From Rhodobacterales bacterium (GTDB lineage Bacteria > Pseudomonadota > Alphaproteobacteria > Rhizobiales > Stappiaceae), in NCBI GenBank assembly GCA_008107755.1, contig VIRH01000088.1:1-64000 (forward strand): a stretch of 64,000 nucleotides of DNA. The letters are read 5' to 3'. Shown here piece after piece: positions 49,610 to 58,719 of the stretch (positions are counted from its first letter, which is position 1; each line of letters begins with the position of its first letter). The translations under genes were made by a program, and so were the position numbers. Below the pieces are notes generated by a model. That model ran no database searches. It was not told where the DNA came from and worked only from the letters and a program-made list of their open reading frames with translations.

Positions 49610-50146
49610 ATGGCTCGTTGGACCCTCGTCGCCCGCATCCTCCTATGTGCGATGACATTGCTGACCGGATTGAGCGCCACCGCACCCGGTGCGCTGGCCC
49701 AGGGGGCAACGCGATCGACGGACCTTCCTCTGCCGCGCTTCGTCAGCCTCAAGTCGGACCGGGTCAATGTCCGCGTCGGCCCTTCCCGCGAACATGATAT
49801 CGCCTGGACCTACGTCAAGTCGGGCCTGCCGGTCGAGATCATTCAGGAATTCGACAACTGGCGCCGCGTTCGCGACTGGGAAGGCAAGCAGGGCTGGGTC
49901 TTCCACTCGCTGCTCTCCGGCCGGCGCACCGCGCTGGTGACCCCTTGGGAAAAGGACAGCCGCACGCCGCTGCGTGCCCGCTCGCGGTCCGATGCGGATA
50001 TCGTTGCCGAACTCGAACCCTTCGTCCTTACCACGGTTTCGGAATGCGCCGGTGGCTGGTGCAGGGTCAATGGCGAAGGCTATGACGGCTGGCTCGACCA
50101 GACGCGCCTGTTCGGCGTTTATCCGGACGAACTCATCGGCGACTGA
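49610..50146 (+). CDS. Secreted SH3-domain protein
   Basis: A ~178-residue exported protein with a signal peptide (about 1-31, ILLCAMTLLTGLSATAPGALAQG). It has two bacterial SH3-type repeats: VSLKSDRVNVRVGPSREHDIAWTYVKSGLPVEIIQEFDNWRRVRDWEGKQGWVFHSLLSG and a shorter second one, TPLRARSRSDADIVAELEPFVLTTVSECAGGWCRVNGEGYDGWLDQTRLFGVYPDE. Such proteins are periplasmic and probably bind peptidoglycan. The frame opens upstream at 49526, but the ATG at 49610 directly precedes the signal peptide. Confidence 0.82.
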   Translation: MARWTLVARILLCAMTLLTGLSATAPGALAQGATRSTDLPLPRFVSLKSDRVNVRVGPSREHDIAWTYVKSGLPVEIIQEFDNWRRVRDWEGKQGWVFHSLLSGRRTALVTPWEKDSRTPLRARSRSDADIVAELEPFVLTTVSECAGGWCRVNGEGYDGWLDQTRLFGVYPDELIGD

Positions 50147-50269
50147 TGTCCGCGCGCTTGCCGCTGTCCTGTTCGCGGGACGTGCGGACGACTGCCGCTG
50201 CGGCGTGTGCAGTTTAAGTCGAACGGCAAGCTGAATTTCAAATATCGTTATATTTACCAGTAGTTTACG

Positions 50270-50284
50270 TTAAGGCATTCGTAA
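50270..50284 (+). promoter_or_regulatory. CtrA-like half-site pair upstream of chemoreceptor gene
   Basis: TTAAGGCATTCGTAA has TTAA, a seven-base gap and GTAA, one mismatch from the CtrA consensus. It lies about 50 bp before the chemoreceptor ATG. Weak alone, but consistent with CtrA control of motility genes in this class. Confidence 0.35.
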
Positions 50285-50331
50285 ACGGATAGTTGTATAC
50301 CTCTTGGCTGTCACATTCCTCGGGATCGAAT

Positions 50332-52308
50332 ATGATGAGCCTGTTTTTTGATAATGATTATCGCGCGGTGTTTGACGCCATCAGCCGCTCAAGTGCGGTG
50401 ATCCAGTTCACTCCGGACGGAAAGGTGCTGGACGCCAATCCTGCTTTTCTCGAACTTCTCGGTTACACCCTTGGCGAGATAAAAGGCCAGCATCACAAGA
50501 TGTTCGTCGACCCCGAAGAGGCGGCAAAACCGGATTACAAGACCTTCTGGCAAGAGCTGGCTGCCGGGGCGTACAAATCGGAAGAATTCAGGCGTGTGAC
50601 GAAAGACGGTCGGGATGTCTGGATCCGGGCCACCTATAATCCGGTACGCGACCGGCTCGGCAAGGTCAGCAAGGTGGTGAAGATCGCCTTCGATGTGACC
50701 GCTTCGAAGCGTCAGGCTTCCCTGGCTCAGGGACAAATCGATGCCATCAACGCGACCCAGGCGGTGATTCAGTTCGACCTTGAAGGGAATATTCTGGAGG
50801 CAAACCGGAGTTTCCTGGATGCCGTGGGATACGACCTGTCTGAAATACAGGGACGGCATCACGAAATCTTTGTCGATCCCACCTATGCGGCGAGCGCCGA
50901 ATACAAGTCGTTCTGGGCGGACCTGCGCGCCGGGAAGGCGCAAAGCGGCGAATTCCAGCGCTTCGGAAAGGGCGGCAGCGAGATCTGGATCCTGGCGGTC
51001 TACAATCCGATACGAGACGAAACCGGCCGCATCTGCCGCATCATCAAATTCGCGACCGATATCACGGAAGACAAGCTGCGAAACGCGGTCAACGAAGGCC
51101 AGATCGAGGCCATCAGCCGAAGTCAGGCCGTCATTTCCTTCACGGGTGAAGGCATCATTCTGGAAGCCAACGAGAACTTTCTCGCGGCCACCGGTTATCG
51201 CCTCGATGAGATCGTCGGCAAACATCATCGCATGTTCGTCGACAAGAAATTCATCGAGACGCCCGAATATGCGGATTTCTGGAAGAAACTCGGCAATGGC
51301 GAACATACCTCCGCGATCTATCAGCGGGTCGACAAGCAGGGTAATGCGCTGTGGCTTCAAGCGACGTACAACCCGATCTTCGATGCGGCGGGAAAGCTTC
51401 TGAAGGTGACAAAGTTCGCGACCGACATCACGGCGAACATGAAGGCCCGGCAGGACGCCATCGTCGCGGCGGAACAGACACTGGAAACGGTTGAACAGTC
51501 CGTGACGTCCGCTCAGGACGTGAGCGGTTCGGCCGCGGATATCTCCAAGCGCATGGTCAGCGCTGAATCCGCCGTGAACGACATGCAGTCGCGGTCGGAA
51601 GCGGCGGAGCAATCGACGGAAAAGCTACGGTCTGCCGCTGCGTCCATGGACGATGTGGTTCAGCTGATCTCGAAGGTGGCCGACCAGATCAACCTGCTTT
51701 CGCTCAATGCAACGATCGAGGCCGCACGGGCGGGAGAGGCCGGCCGCGGCTTTGCGGTCGTGGCCAATGAGGTCAAGGTGCTTGCCAACCAGACATCCAA
51801 TGCGACGACCAGGATCTTTGGAGAGATCGCCGAGATGCAGTCCGTCGCCGGCACCGTCGATGAAGCGCTCAAGTCGATCAGAAGTTCCATCGATGAGGTT
51901 CATGATCTGGTTCAGGTGACCACGGGTGCGGCCGAAAAACAATGCCGCGAGACGGATGGAATCAACGAACGTCTTCAGGAGGCCTTCGACAACGTGGCGG
52001 AGGTCTGCGAGAATCTGGACGGCTGGGTTGTCGGCATGGAAGACCGGCGCAAGGAACGGCGCCGCAGGATCTTCAAGGAAACGGACGTCCGTCTTCCGAA
52101 CGGAAAGCTGCTGACGTGCTCCATGCGAGACGTTTCGGAGGCCGGTGCCCGTCTGACGGTCGAAGATGCAAGCAGCTTTCCCGACAGTTTCGAATTGCGC
52201 CACCCGGAAACAGGTGATTTTGTCGAGTGCAGGGTCCAGCGCCGTCACGACAAACAGCTTGGCGTTCATTTCCCAACGCTGGCAGAAACGCTGGCTCGGG
52301 CATCCTGA
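50332..52308 (+). CDS. Soluble triple-PAS methyl-accepting chemotaxis protein with C-terminal PilZ-like domain
   Basis: A 658-residue protein with three tandem PAS domains at a strict 122-residue period (cores starting near residues 22, 144 and 266; repeats such as AVIQF, GxHHxMFVDP, FW, and the closing ATDIT). From about residue 388 it continues with a chemoreceptor signalling region, with the hairpin tip [36 protein letters not shown]. It ends, about residues 567-650, in a PilZ-like domain ([16 protein letters not shown] and [14 protein letters not shown]). No transmembrane helix or signal peptide is present. The c-di-GMP-binding RxxxR motif of PilZ matches RRRRR-like residues at the domain start. 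Role: cytoplasmic chemotaxis receptor, possibly c-di-GMP-tuned (inference). Confidence 0.85.
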   Translation: MMSLFFDNDYRAVFDAISRSSAVIQFTPDGKVLDANPAFLELLGYTLGEIKGQHHKMFVDPEEAAKPDYKTFWQELAAGAYKSEEFRRVTKDGRDVWIRATYNPVRDRLGKVSKVVKIAFDVTASKRQASLAQGQIDAINATQAVIQFDLEGNILEANRSFLDAVGYDLSEIQGRHHEIFVDPTYAASAEYKSFWADLRAGKAQSGEFQRFGKGGSEIWILAVYNPIRDETGRICRIIKFATDITEDKLRNAVNEGQIEAISRSQAVISFTGEGIILEANENFLAATGYRLDEIVGKHHRMFVDKKFIETPEYADFWKKLGNGEHTSAIYQRVDKQGNALWLQATYNPIFDAAGKLLKVTKFATDITANMKARQDAIVAAEQTLETVEQSVTSAQDVSGSAADISKRMVSAESAVNDMQSRSEAAEQSTEKLRSAAASMDDVVQLISKVADQINLLSLNATIEAARAGEAGRGFAVVANEVKVLANQTSNATTRIFGEIAEMQSVAGTVDEALKSIRSSIDEVHDLVQVTTGAAEKQCRETDGINERLQEAFDNVAEVCENLDGWVVGMEDRRKERRRRIFKETDVRLPNGKLLTCSMRDVSEAGARLTVEDASSFPDSFELRHPETGDFVECRVQRRHDKQLGVHFPTLAETLARAS

Positions 52309-52320
52309 CATCCTGGAGAT

Positions 52321-52348
52321 AAAAAAAGGCGGCCAATCGGCCGCCTTT
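52321..52348. terminator. Bidirectional terminator between chemoreceptor and fabI
   Basis: GGCGGCC (52328-52334) pairs with GGCCGCC (52339-52345). A T-run follows on the plus side after AGTCTTTT, and a run of seven T follows on the minus side, so it can end both convergent genes. Confidence 0.8.
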
Positions 52349-52374
52349 AGTCTTTTCGCAGGTGCGGACCCGGA

Positions 52375-53187
52375 TCAGTCCGCCTTGATTTCCTGTACTT
52401 TCAGTTCGTCCAGGCGCGGCATGGACATGATGTTGTAGCCGCTGTCCACGAAATGCACTTCGCCGGTGACACCGCCGGAAAGATTCGACAGGAGGTAAAG
52501 CCCGGTGCCGCCGATCTCATCAAGGGAGACGGTCCGGCAAAGCGGCGAATTCCGTTTCTGGAAATTGAACATCAGACGCGCGTCGGACACCCCCGAGCCC
52601 GCAAGGGTGCGGACGGGGCCGGCGGAGATCGCGTTGACGCGAATGTTCTGCTCGCCGTAGTCGACAGCCAGATAGCGCACGGAGGACTCCAGCGCGGCCT
52701 TGGCAACGCCCATGACGTTGTAGTTCGGCATGACCTTGGTCGATCCGCCATAGGTCAGGGTGACCATGGATCCACCGTTGTTCATCATGCCAGCCGCCCG
52801 CTTGGCGATTTCCGTGAACGAGAAGCACGAAATCAGCATGGTGCGGGTGAAGTTTTCCCGGGTCGTGTCAGTGTATTTTCCGCGCAGTTCGGACTTGTCG
52901 GAAAAGGCGATGGCATGCACGAGGAAATCGATGCTGCCCCACTCCTGCTTCAGGGTATCGAAGACTTCGTCGACGGAGGAAATATCCTCGACGTCGCAAG
53001 GCAGCACGAGCTTGGAGCCGACGGATTCGGCCAACGGCTTGATCCGGCGGCCGAAGGCTTCACCCTGATAGGTGAAGGCCAGCTCGGCACCGTGGTCGGC
53101 CAGGGTTTTGGCAATGCCCCAGGCGATGGAGTGGTCGTTGGCCACACCCATCACAAGGCCGCGTTTGCCCTTCATAAGTTCAGACAT
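52375..53187 (-). CDS. fabI: Enoyl-ACP reductase FabI
   Basis: FabI reduces trans-2-enoyl-ACP in fatty acid elongation and is the triclosan target in many bacteria. The 270-residue SDR protein has GVANDHSIAWGIAKTLADHGAELAFTYQ (NADH site), LVHAIAFSDK, and the active-site Tyr-x6-Lys as YNVMGVAKAALE, then AISAGPVRTLAGSGVSD. It starts 11 bp after fabB, in the fabA-fabB-fabI operon. Confidence 0.97.
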   Translation of the reverse strand: MSELMKGKRGLVMGVANDHSIAWGIAKTLADHGAELAFTYQGEAFGRRIKPLAESVGSKLVLPCDVEDISSVDEVFDTLKQEWGSIDFLVHAIAFSDKSELRGKYTDTTRENFTRTMLISCFSFTEIAKRAAGMMNNGGSMVTLTYGGSTKVMPNYNVMGVAKAALESSVRYLAVDYGEQNIRVNAISAGPVRTLAGSGVSDARLMFNFQKRNSPLCRTVSLDEIGGTGLYLLSNLSGGVTGEVHFVDSGYNIMSMPRLDELKVQEIKAD

Positions 53188-53198
53188 GAAATTCTTCC

Positions 53199-54422
53199 TC
53201 AGCCGTGGTAGCGCGACAGCGCGAGAGACGCGTTGGTGCCGCCGAAGCCGAAGCTGTTGGAAAGCACTGTGTCGAGACCGGCATTGTCGACGCGCTCGGT
53301 CACGATCTCGGACGGCTTCAGGGCCGGGTCGAGTTCGGTGATATTGGCGGATGCCGTGATGAAATCGTTCTGCAGCATCAGCAGGCAGTAGATGGCTTCC
53401 TGTACGCCGGTGGCGCCCAGGCTGTGACCTGTCAGAGACTTGGTCGAAGACACCGGCGGCTGATTTTCGCCAAAGACGCGCCGAACGGCTTCGATCTCTC
53501 CGATATCGCCGACCGGCGTCGAGGTGCCGTGCGAGTTGATGTAGTCGACCTTGCGCTCGCCCAGCGTCTCGATGGCAAGGCGCATGCAGCGCTCCCCGCC
53601 CTCACCCGACGGAGCCACCATGTCGTAGCCGTCCGAATTGGCCGCATAGCCCGTCACTTCGGCATAGATCTTCGCGCCGCGTGCCTTGGCGTGCTCCAGT
53701 TCTTCCAGAACCACCACGCCGCCACCGCCGGCGATCACGAAGCCGTCGCGGGTCGCGTCATAGGCGCGCGATGCCGTTTCCGGGGTGTCGTTATACTTGG
53801 AGGACATGGCTCCCATCGCGTCGAAGAGGCACGACAGGGTCCAGTCCAGTTCCTCGCCGCCGCCGGCGAACATGACGTCCTGCTTGCCGAACTGGATCTG
53901 CTCGGTCGCAGAGCCGATGCAATGCGCGGAGGTCGAGCAGGCCGAGGTGATGGAATAGTTGATGCCCTTGATCTTGAACGGGGTCGCAAGGCATGCGGAG
54001 TTGGTGGAGCTCATGCCCCGGGTGACCATGAACGGACCCATCCGCTTGGGCGAACCCTTTTCCAGGACGATCTGGTGCGCCTGGAACAGGTTTTTCGTCG
54101 ACGGCCCGCCAGACCCCATGATCAGGCCGGTGCGGGTGTTGGAGATGTCGTTTTCTTCCAGACCGCTGTCCGCGATCGCCTGTTCCATGGCGATGTAGTT
54201 GTAAGCGGCGCCGTCGCCCATGAAACGAAGCTGGCGTTTGTCGATCAGAGAAGGAATATCGACATCCGGCTTGCCGTGTACCTGGCTCCGGAAGCCGTGT
54301 TCGGCATAATCGGCGGCAAAACTGATACCGGATTTGCCTTCCTTCAGGCTGGTCAGAACCTCCTGTGGGTTCGCTCCGATGGAAGATACGATACCGATAC
54401 CGGTGACGACGACGCGTCTCAT
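53199..54422 (-). CDS. fabB: 3-oxoacyl-ACP synthase FabB (beta-ketoacyl-ACP synthase I)
   Basis: FabB elongates unsaturated fatty acids. The 407-residue protein has [17 protein letters not shown], the active-site Cys in [14 protein letters not shown], the His residues in [12 protein letters not shown] and [11 protein letters not shown], and [18 protein letters not shown]. Adjacent fabA on the same strand is the classic pair for making cis-unsaturated acyl chains in proteobacteria. Confidence 0.97.
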   Translation of the reverse strand: MRRVVVTGIGIVSSIGANPQEVLTSLKEGKSGISFAADYAEHGFRSQVHGKPDVDIPSLIDKRQLRFMGDGAAYNYIAMEQAIADSGLEENDISNTRTGLIMGSGGPSTKNLFQAHQIVLEKGSPKRMGPFMVTRGMSSTNSACLATPFKIKGINYSITSACSTSAHCIGSATEQIQFGKQDVMFAGGGEELDWTLSCLFDAMGAMSSKYNDTPETASRAYDATRDGFVIAGGGGVVVLEELEHAKARGAKIYAEVTGYAANSDGYDMVAPSGEGGERCMRLAIETLGERKVDYINSHGTSTPVGDIGEIEAVRRVFGENQPPVSSTKSLTGHSLGATGVQEAIYCLLMLQNDFITASANITELDPALKPSEIVTERVDNAGLDTVLSNSFGFGGTNASLALSRYHG

Positions 54423-54555
54423 TGCGGTCTCCTGTTTCTGTCAGCGCAGCAGCTGGCGGTCATTCCGCTCGGCCTTAACGCTCAAAGATAATATGCAAAC
54501 CGGCGCTCCCAAGGTCGGAAAAGCGCCGGCGCGAAAAAAGCTATGTCCCGAAGTG

Positions 54556-55062
54556 TCAGGCTTTTGCCAGGCCGACACGCAGATCGGTGGCCTTGTAGAT
54601 CTGCTCGCCGTCGGCCTTCAGCCAGCCATCGGCAATGCCGAGAACCAGCCGGCCCTTCATGATGCGCTTGAAGTCCACACCGTATTCAACGACCTTCACG
54701 TCCGGCGTGACCATGCCCTTGAACTTGATCTCGCCGGTCGACAGGGCCATGCCCTTGCCTTCCAGTCCGAGCCATCCGAGGAAGAAGCCGGTCAGCTGCC
54801 ACATGGCGTCGAGACCGAGACATCCCGGCATGACCGGATTACCCTGAAAGTGACACGGAAAGAACCACAGATCCGGCTTGATGTCGAATTCGGCACGGGC
54901 GTACCCCTTGTCGAACTCACCACCGGTTTCGGAGATATCCGTAATCCGGTCGAACATCAGCATCGGAGGAAGAGGCAACTGCGCATTGCCAGGTCCAAAC
55001 AGCTCGCCGCGGCCGCAGGCGAGAAGAGCTTCATAATCGTAGCTGGAACGGCGCTCGGTCAT
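54556..55062 (-). CDS. fabA: 3-hydroxydecanoyl-ACP dehydratase FabA
   Basis: FabA dehydrates 3-hydroxydecanoyl-ACP and isomerises the product to the cis-3 isomer, starting unsaturated fatty acid synthesis. The protein (168 residues from ATG 55062, [23 protein letters not shown]) has [28 protein letters not shown], with the catalytic His and Asp. The open frame from 55101 adds 13 residues not typical of the family. It leads fabA-fabB-fabI and is divergent from irr. Confidence 0.97.
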   Translation of the reverse strand: MTERRSSYDYEALLACGRGELFGPGNAQLPLPPMLMFDRITDISETGGEFDKGYARAEFDIKPDLWFFPCHFQGNPVMPGCLGLDAMWQLTGFFLGWLGLEGKGMALSTGEIKFKGMVTPDVKVVEYGVDFKRIMKGRLVLGIADGWLKADGEQIYKATDLRVGLAKA

Positions 55063-55402
55063 TAAGGATCCGTATTCTGGTTTCCGACCCGGGAGATCCA
55101 CTGGCGGAACTGGTTTGTTTTTCGGTTCGTTTTCGGCGCCTTCCTATCACAGGGGAACCTTGACTGAAAGATGTCCATTGCGCGAATTTGCCCGCTTTTT
55201 CTGGAGGTTTGGCAAGATTTGGGTGGAATGTCTGCCATTCATCGAAACAGGTAAGGAGTTCTCCGGTCCTTTAAAAACTTGCATCCGGGGCACAAGAAAT
55301 GGCAGATATAGTCCGATGTCCGCCGATCCGGACCCGATTTGCAGCTCGAAGACCGCTGTCGGACGGATCGGAAACTTTGAACAGTGGCTTGATGGGACCG
55401 GA
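55063..55402. other. Divergent intergenic region fabA-irr
   Basis: About 340 bp between divergent genes. It should carry both promoters. The irr frame is open from 55115 without a stop, but the upstream part lacks Fur-family features. No Irr iron-control element match was recognised. Confidence 0.4.
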
Positions 55403-55834
55403 ATGACGAGACACATGGCGACAGAACCGACCGGCAGGGATGTGACCGACATGCTGCGGACCCACGGGCTGCGGCCGACCCGCCAACGCGTGTCTCTGGC
55501 CGAACTTCTCTATTCCCGGGGCGATCGCCACATCTCTGCGGAACTTCTGCATGAAGAAGCCGTGGATGCGGATGTGCCCGTGTCCCTCGCAACCGTCTAC
55601 AACACCTTGCACCAGTTCACGGAAGCCGGCTTGCTGCGTGAAGTCGCGATTGACGGCAACAAGACCTATTTCGACACCAACGTCTCCGATCATCATCACT
55701 TCTTCATCGAGGGTGAGAACCGGGTGATCGACATTCCGGGCGAAGGCGTGGGCATCGACAAACTGCCGCAGGCCCCCGAAGGCATGGAAGTCGTGCGGGT
55801 CGACGTCGTCGTGCGGGTGCGCGAGAAGCGCTGA
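55403..55834 (+). CDS. irr: Iron response regulator Irr (Fur family)
   Basis: Irr is the rhizobial heme-responsive Fur-type regulator that controls iron and heme genes. The ~143-residue protein from ATG 55403 has the helix-turn-helix LRPTRQRVSLAELLYSRGDRHISAELLHEEA, VPVSLATVYNTLHQFTEAGLLREV and the HHH motif SDHHHFFIEGENRVIDIPGEG (His97-99), a heme-binding signature of Irr. The N-terminal GCPWH heme-regulatory motif of Bradyrhizobium is absent, as in most other rhizobia. Adjacent to fabABI, as in other Rhizobiales. The exact start is uncertain; ATG 55316 is an alternative. Confidence 0.88.
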   Translation: MTRHMATEPTGRDVTDMLRTHGLRPTRQRVSLAELLYSRGDRHISAELLHEEAVDADVPVSLATVYNTLHQFTEAGLLREVAIDGNKTYFDTNVSDHHHFFIEGENRVIDIPGEGVGIDKLPQAPEGMEVVRVDVVVRVREKR

Positions 55835-55873
55835 TCGACGGACCGACCGCTCCCGAAGCATAAGGCGCTTCGT

Positions 55874-56422
55874 TCAGCTGAGCCCTTCGTCGACATATCG
55901 CAATTTCCAGAGATAGTAGTCCGAGGTCGCCCCGATCTCCATCAGGTGCCGCTGTCCGTCCTGCACAAAACCGACCTTCTTCAAGAGGTTTGCCGAGCGC
56001 TGGTTGCCCGGATGCGTGATGGCGCAGACGGACCGCAGCTTCAGGTTCTTGTGCGCAAACTCCAGAACCGCGGTCGCGGCTTCCCGTGCCAGACCCTGGC
56101 CACGGTGCTCTTCCAGAAAGCCGAACCCGAGATCCGGATGATCCAGTTCCGGGCGGATGACCAGCCCGCAAACGCCGATCGGCTCGCCGGAAGACCGGGC
56201 TTCGACGAGCCACAGACCGACGCCGGATTTGGCAAAGCGCGCCAGCGTCTTCGTGCGGATATATCTGGCCGCGTCCTCGACGGTGCTGAGCCCGTGGTCG
56301 GCGATGAACCGGTGATAGTCCGGCTCGTTCATCAGCTTCAGATAAAACGCGGCGTCCGTGACTGACGGAAGCCGGAAACGCAAGCGTTCGCTGGCAGGAT
56401 GGGGACCGAGGGGAAAGCTCAA
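55874..56422 (-). CDS. GNAT family N-acetyltransferase
   Basis: A RimJ/RimL-type acetyltransferase with LRFRLPSVTDAAFYLKLMNEPDYHRFIADHGLSTVEDAARYI, IGVCGLVIRPELDHPDLGFGFLEEHRGQGLAREAATAVLEFA and NQRSANLLKKVGFVQDGQ. I start at the TTG at 56422 because it overlaps the nth stop as TTGA; the ATG at 56509 would overlap nth by 91 bp and adds basic residues outside the GNAT fold. It gives 182 residues. Substrate unknown. Confidence 0.75.
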   Translation of the reverse strand: MSFPLGPHPASERLRFRLPSVTDAAFYLKLMNEPDYHRFIADHGLSTVEDAARYIRTKTLARFAKSGVGLWLVEARSSGEPIGVCGLVIRPELDHPDLGFGFLEEHRGQGLAREAATAVLEFAHKNLKLRSVCAITHPGNQRSANLLKKVGFVQDGQRHLMEIGATSDYYLWKLRYVDEGLS

Positions 56423-57234
56423 GCGGTAGCGCCCTTTTCTGCCAGAGCCTTCGTCCGGAGCGCGATCTCCGGGACCGCGTCGTAATGCTCCTTCTCCGGG
56501 CTCTTGCACAGGTCATAGATCACGCAGCGTCGGCATTCAGGCTTGCGGGCCTTGCAGATATAGCGTCCGTGGAGGATCAGCCAGTGGTGGGCATGCAGCG
56601 CGAATTCCTGCGGCACCGCCTTTTCCATGGCCTTTTCGACATCGAGCGGGGTCTTGCCGGGCGCAATCCCGATCCGGTTGCCCAGACGGAACAGATGGGT
56701 GTCGACCGCGATCGTTGGATGACCAAAGAAGATGTTCAGCACCACATTGGCCGTCTTCCGACCGACGCCGGGCAGATTTTCGAGCGCCTCCCTCTCCTCC
56801 GGGACCTCGCCGCCATGGTCACGCACGAGCTGCTCGGACAGCAGGATGACGTTTTTCGCCTTGTTCTTGTAGAGCCCGATCGTGCGGATCTCCTCGCGAA
56901 CCTTGTCCTCACCGAGCGCCAGCATCTTCTCCGGCGTGTCGGCGATCTGGAAAAGATGCCGCGTCGCGCGGTTGACCCCGACGTCGGTCGCCTGCGCGGA
57001 CAGGACAACGGCGACGAGCAGCGTGTAGGCGTTCACATAGTCCAGCTCGCCCTTCGGCTCGGGATTGTCCGTGTGGAAGCGCTGAAAGATCGCGTAGGTT
57101 TCCGCCCGCGTGTAGCGGGAGCGTTTCAGTACGCGTCCTGGATTGTCGACGGACGGCGCCTTCTTTCGGGGCTTGGCCTTTGCGGCGGCACGTCTTTGTC
57201 CGGTTGCCGTAGGGGGGCTCTTTGCTTGTCTCAT
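56419..57234 (-). CDS. nth: Endonuclease III
   Basis: Nth is the bifunctional DNA glycosylase/AP lyase for oxidised pyrimidines. The 271-residue protein has an extra basic N-terminal ~38 residues, then VNAYTLLVAVVLSAQATDVGVN, the helix-hairpin-helix LENLPGVGRKTANVVLNIFFG with the catalytic Lys, the catalytic Asp in TIAVDTHLFRLGNRIG, and a C-terminal [4Fe-4S] ligand set CKARKPECRRCVIYDLC (Cys-x6-Cys-x2-Cys-x5-Cys). The gene is divergent from the DUF2244 gene and coupled to the GNAT gene. Confidence 0.96.
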   Translation of the reverse strand: MRQAKSPPTATGQRRAAAKAKPRKKAPSVDNPGRVLKRSRYTRAETYAIFQRFHTDNPEPKGELDYVNAYTLLVAVVLSAQATDVGVNRATRHLFQIADTPEKMLALGEDKVREEIRTIGLYKNKAKNVILLSEQLVRDHGGEVPEEREALENLPGVGRKTANVVLNIFFGHPTIAVDTHLFRLGNRIGIAPGKTPLDVEKAMEKAVPQEFALHAHHWLILHGRYICKARKPECRRCVIYDLCKSPEKEHYDAVPEIALRTKALAEKGATA

Positions 57235-57256
57235 TCTCTCTCTATAATCATCTCAC

Positions 57257-57808
57257 ATGAGCGAGAACAATCCGAAACCAGACCAAAACGACAATTTGGA
57301 CGATTTGAACCGGCCCTTCTTCTCCGCCGTGCTGACCCCCTACCGGTCTCTCGGCCCCAACGGGTTTCTGGTTCTGATGGGCTGCGTCGGCCTCGTCAGC
57401 TTCATCGCCGGTGTCGTGTTATTGAGCATCGGTGCCTGGCCGATCTTCGGATTTTTCGGCCTCGACATCGCTCTTTTGTGGTACGCGTTCCGGCGAAACT
57501 ACCAGTCCGCCAAGGCATATGAGGAAGTCGTCGTCTCGCGCGCCGGCCTCTCCATCCGCAAGGTCGGGCCGGGGAATCGCTACCGCGAGTTTCAGTTCAA
57601 TCCGGTCTGGGTGCGGCTGTCCGTTGAGCGTGTCGAGGATGAGGGCGTCGTCAGGATCTCGCTGACGAGCCGCGGCGAAACGGTCGATCTCGGCAATTTC
57701 CTCAATCCGGAAGACCGCACGAGCTTTGCCGCCGCCATTGCCAATGCCCTGTCGCTCGCAAAGGCGGGCGGCCCCGCCACGATCGGCACCGGCAGCTCCC
57801 CGTCCTGA
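57257..57808 (+). CDS. DUF2244 membrane protein
   Basis: A 183-residue integral membrane protein with two predicted helices (about residues 38-75). The family signature FFSAVLTPYRSLGPNGFLVLMGCVGLVSFIAGVVLL and the later YEEVVVSRAGLSIRKVGPGNRYREFQFNPVWVRLSVERV are typical of the alphaproteobacterial DUF2244 family, whose function is unknown. The hydrophilic C-terminal half is predicted to face the cytoplasm. It is divergent from nth by only 22 bp. Confidence 0.85.
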   Translation: MSENNPKPDQNDNLDDLNRPFFSAVLTPYRSLGPNGFLVLMGCVGLVSFIAGVVLLSIGAWPIFGFFGLDIALLWYAFRRNYQSAKAYEEVVVSRAGLSIRKVGPGNRYREFQFNPVWVRLSVERVEDEGVVRISLTSRGETVDLGNFLNPEDRTSFAAAIANALSLAKAGGPATIGTGSSPS

Positions 57809-57900
57809 GCAATATGCGCGTCTGGCCTGACCGCAAGGCCTGACCAGACCGAGTGCGGGACATTGCGCCTCCCGCAAGGGTTCAGCGGAACTCTGGTGGC

Positions 57901-58599
57901 TCAGGCAGCAGCAAGGGCCGGTATTTTCGCGCCCGCCTCGGTCGGAACCGAGTAATGATCCTTGAGCAGGGCGTAGTCACCCAGGCAATACATGACCAGT
58001 TGCTTGCGTGCCCTGTTCGACAGCTCTTCAAAGCGGATCTTCTTGCCGCCCGTCTGCTCCCGCCCGAGAACAACGTCTTTCGAGACTGCCGTCGAGAGGA
58101 AGGACGTCAGCTTGTCGAGCTCCTCGATGCGGAAGACCTTGTGGTAGTAGCCGAGATCCGGGCCAAGGAACGTCGTGGAAAGGTCCGTGTGGTGCCGGAT
58201 CGAAGGGGACAGGAACCGGTACTTTTCGAGATTCACGAAAAACGCATCGGGTGACGGGTTCGGCCCGACCCCCAGCTTTTCCGCCAGCTCCATGTCGATG
58301 CGCTTCTCGGAAAGTTCGCGGTGGAACCGCACCCTGTTGCTGTAGGCGGAGAGCATGCGTGCAATCGGGTCCCGGATCACCGCGACGCGGGTCATGCCCT
58401 CATAGGCCGCATGGTCGACATCCCAGAATGTCGGCGTGCCGTAAGCGGCATTGTGGATATGGTAGAGCTTGCCGTCCTTCTTGTACTTTTCGAACGGGTG
58501 ACCTTCATTCAGTTGAAAAAACAGCATCTTGAGGGACGTACATGCCGTTTTCGGCATCGGAAAATAGACAATGTCGCGGTTCTTAAGTTCCACAGCCAT
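57901..58599 (-). CDS. Sulfotransferase family protein
   Basis: A 232-residue protein with the PAPS-dependent sulfotransferase (family 2, carbohydrate-type) signature: IVYFPMPKTACTSLKMLFFQ (5'-phosphosulfate loop) and RVAVIRDPIARMLSAYSNRVRFHRELSEK (3'-phosphate loop). The C-terminal half is less conserved. It could sulfate a surface glycan. Its upstream flank (58600-58719) is strikingly AT-rich compared with the rest of the window, and no transport or glycan genes are adjacent, so the gene may have been acquired. Confidence 0.8.
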   Translation of the reverse strand: MAVELKNRDIVYFPMPKTACTSLKMLFFQLNEGHPFEKYKKDGKLYHIHNAAYGTPTFWDVDHAAYEGMTRVAVIRDPIARMLSAYSNRVRFHRELSEKRIDMELAEKLGVGPNPSPDAFFVNLEKYRFLSPSIRHHTDLSTTFLGPDLGYYHKVFRIEELDKLTSFLSTAVSKDVVLGREQTGGKKIRFEELSNRARKQLVMYCLGDYALLKDHYSVPTEAGAKIPALAAA

Positions 58600-58719
58600 T
58601 TATCGATCCCATTTCCTTGATGGTTACTGGACTGAGAAACTTTAAGCCATGTATTTATTCATCGCAAGAAAAGTTGTTTTCAGAATTTACTTCGATTTTC
58701 AATGTAAATTTCGAAAGTT
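58600..58719. other. AT-rich gap between mutS and sulfotransferase
   Basis: 120 bp with long A/T runs, unlike the flanking coding regions. It should hold the sulfotransferase promoter on the minus strand and the end of mutS. No hairpin terminator for mutS is obvious. Confidence 0.45.
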
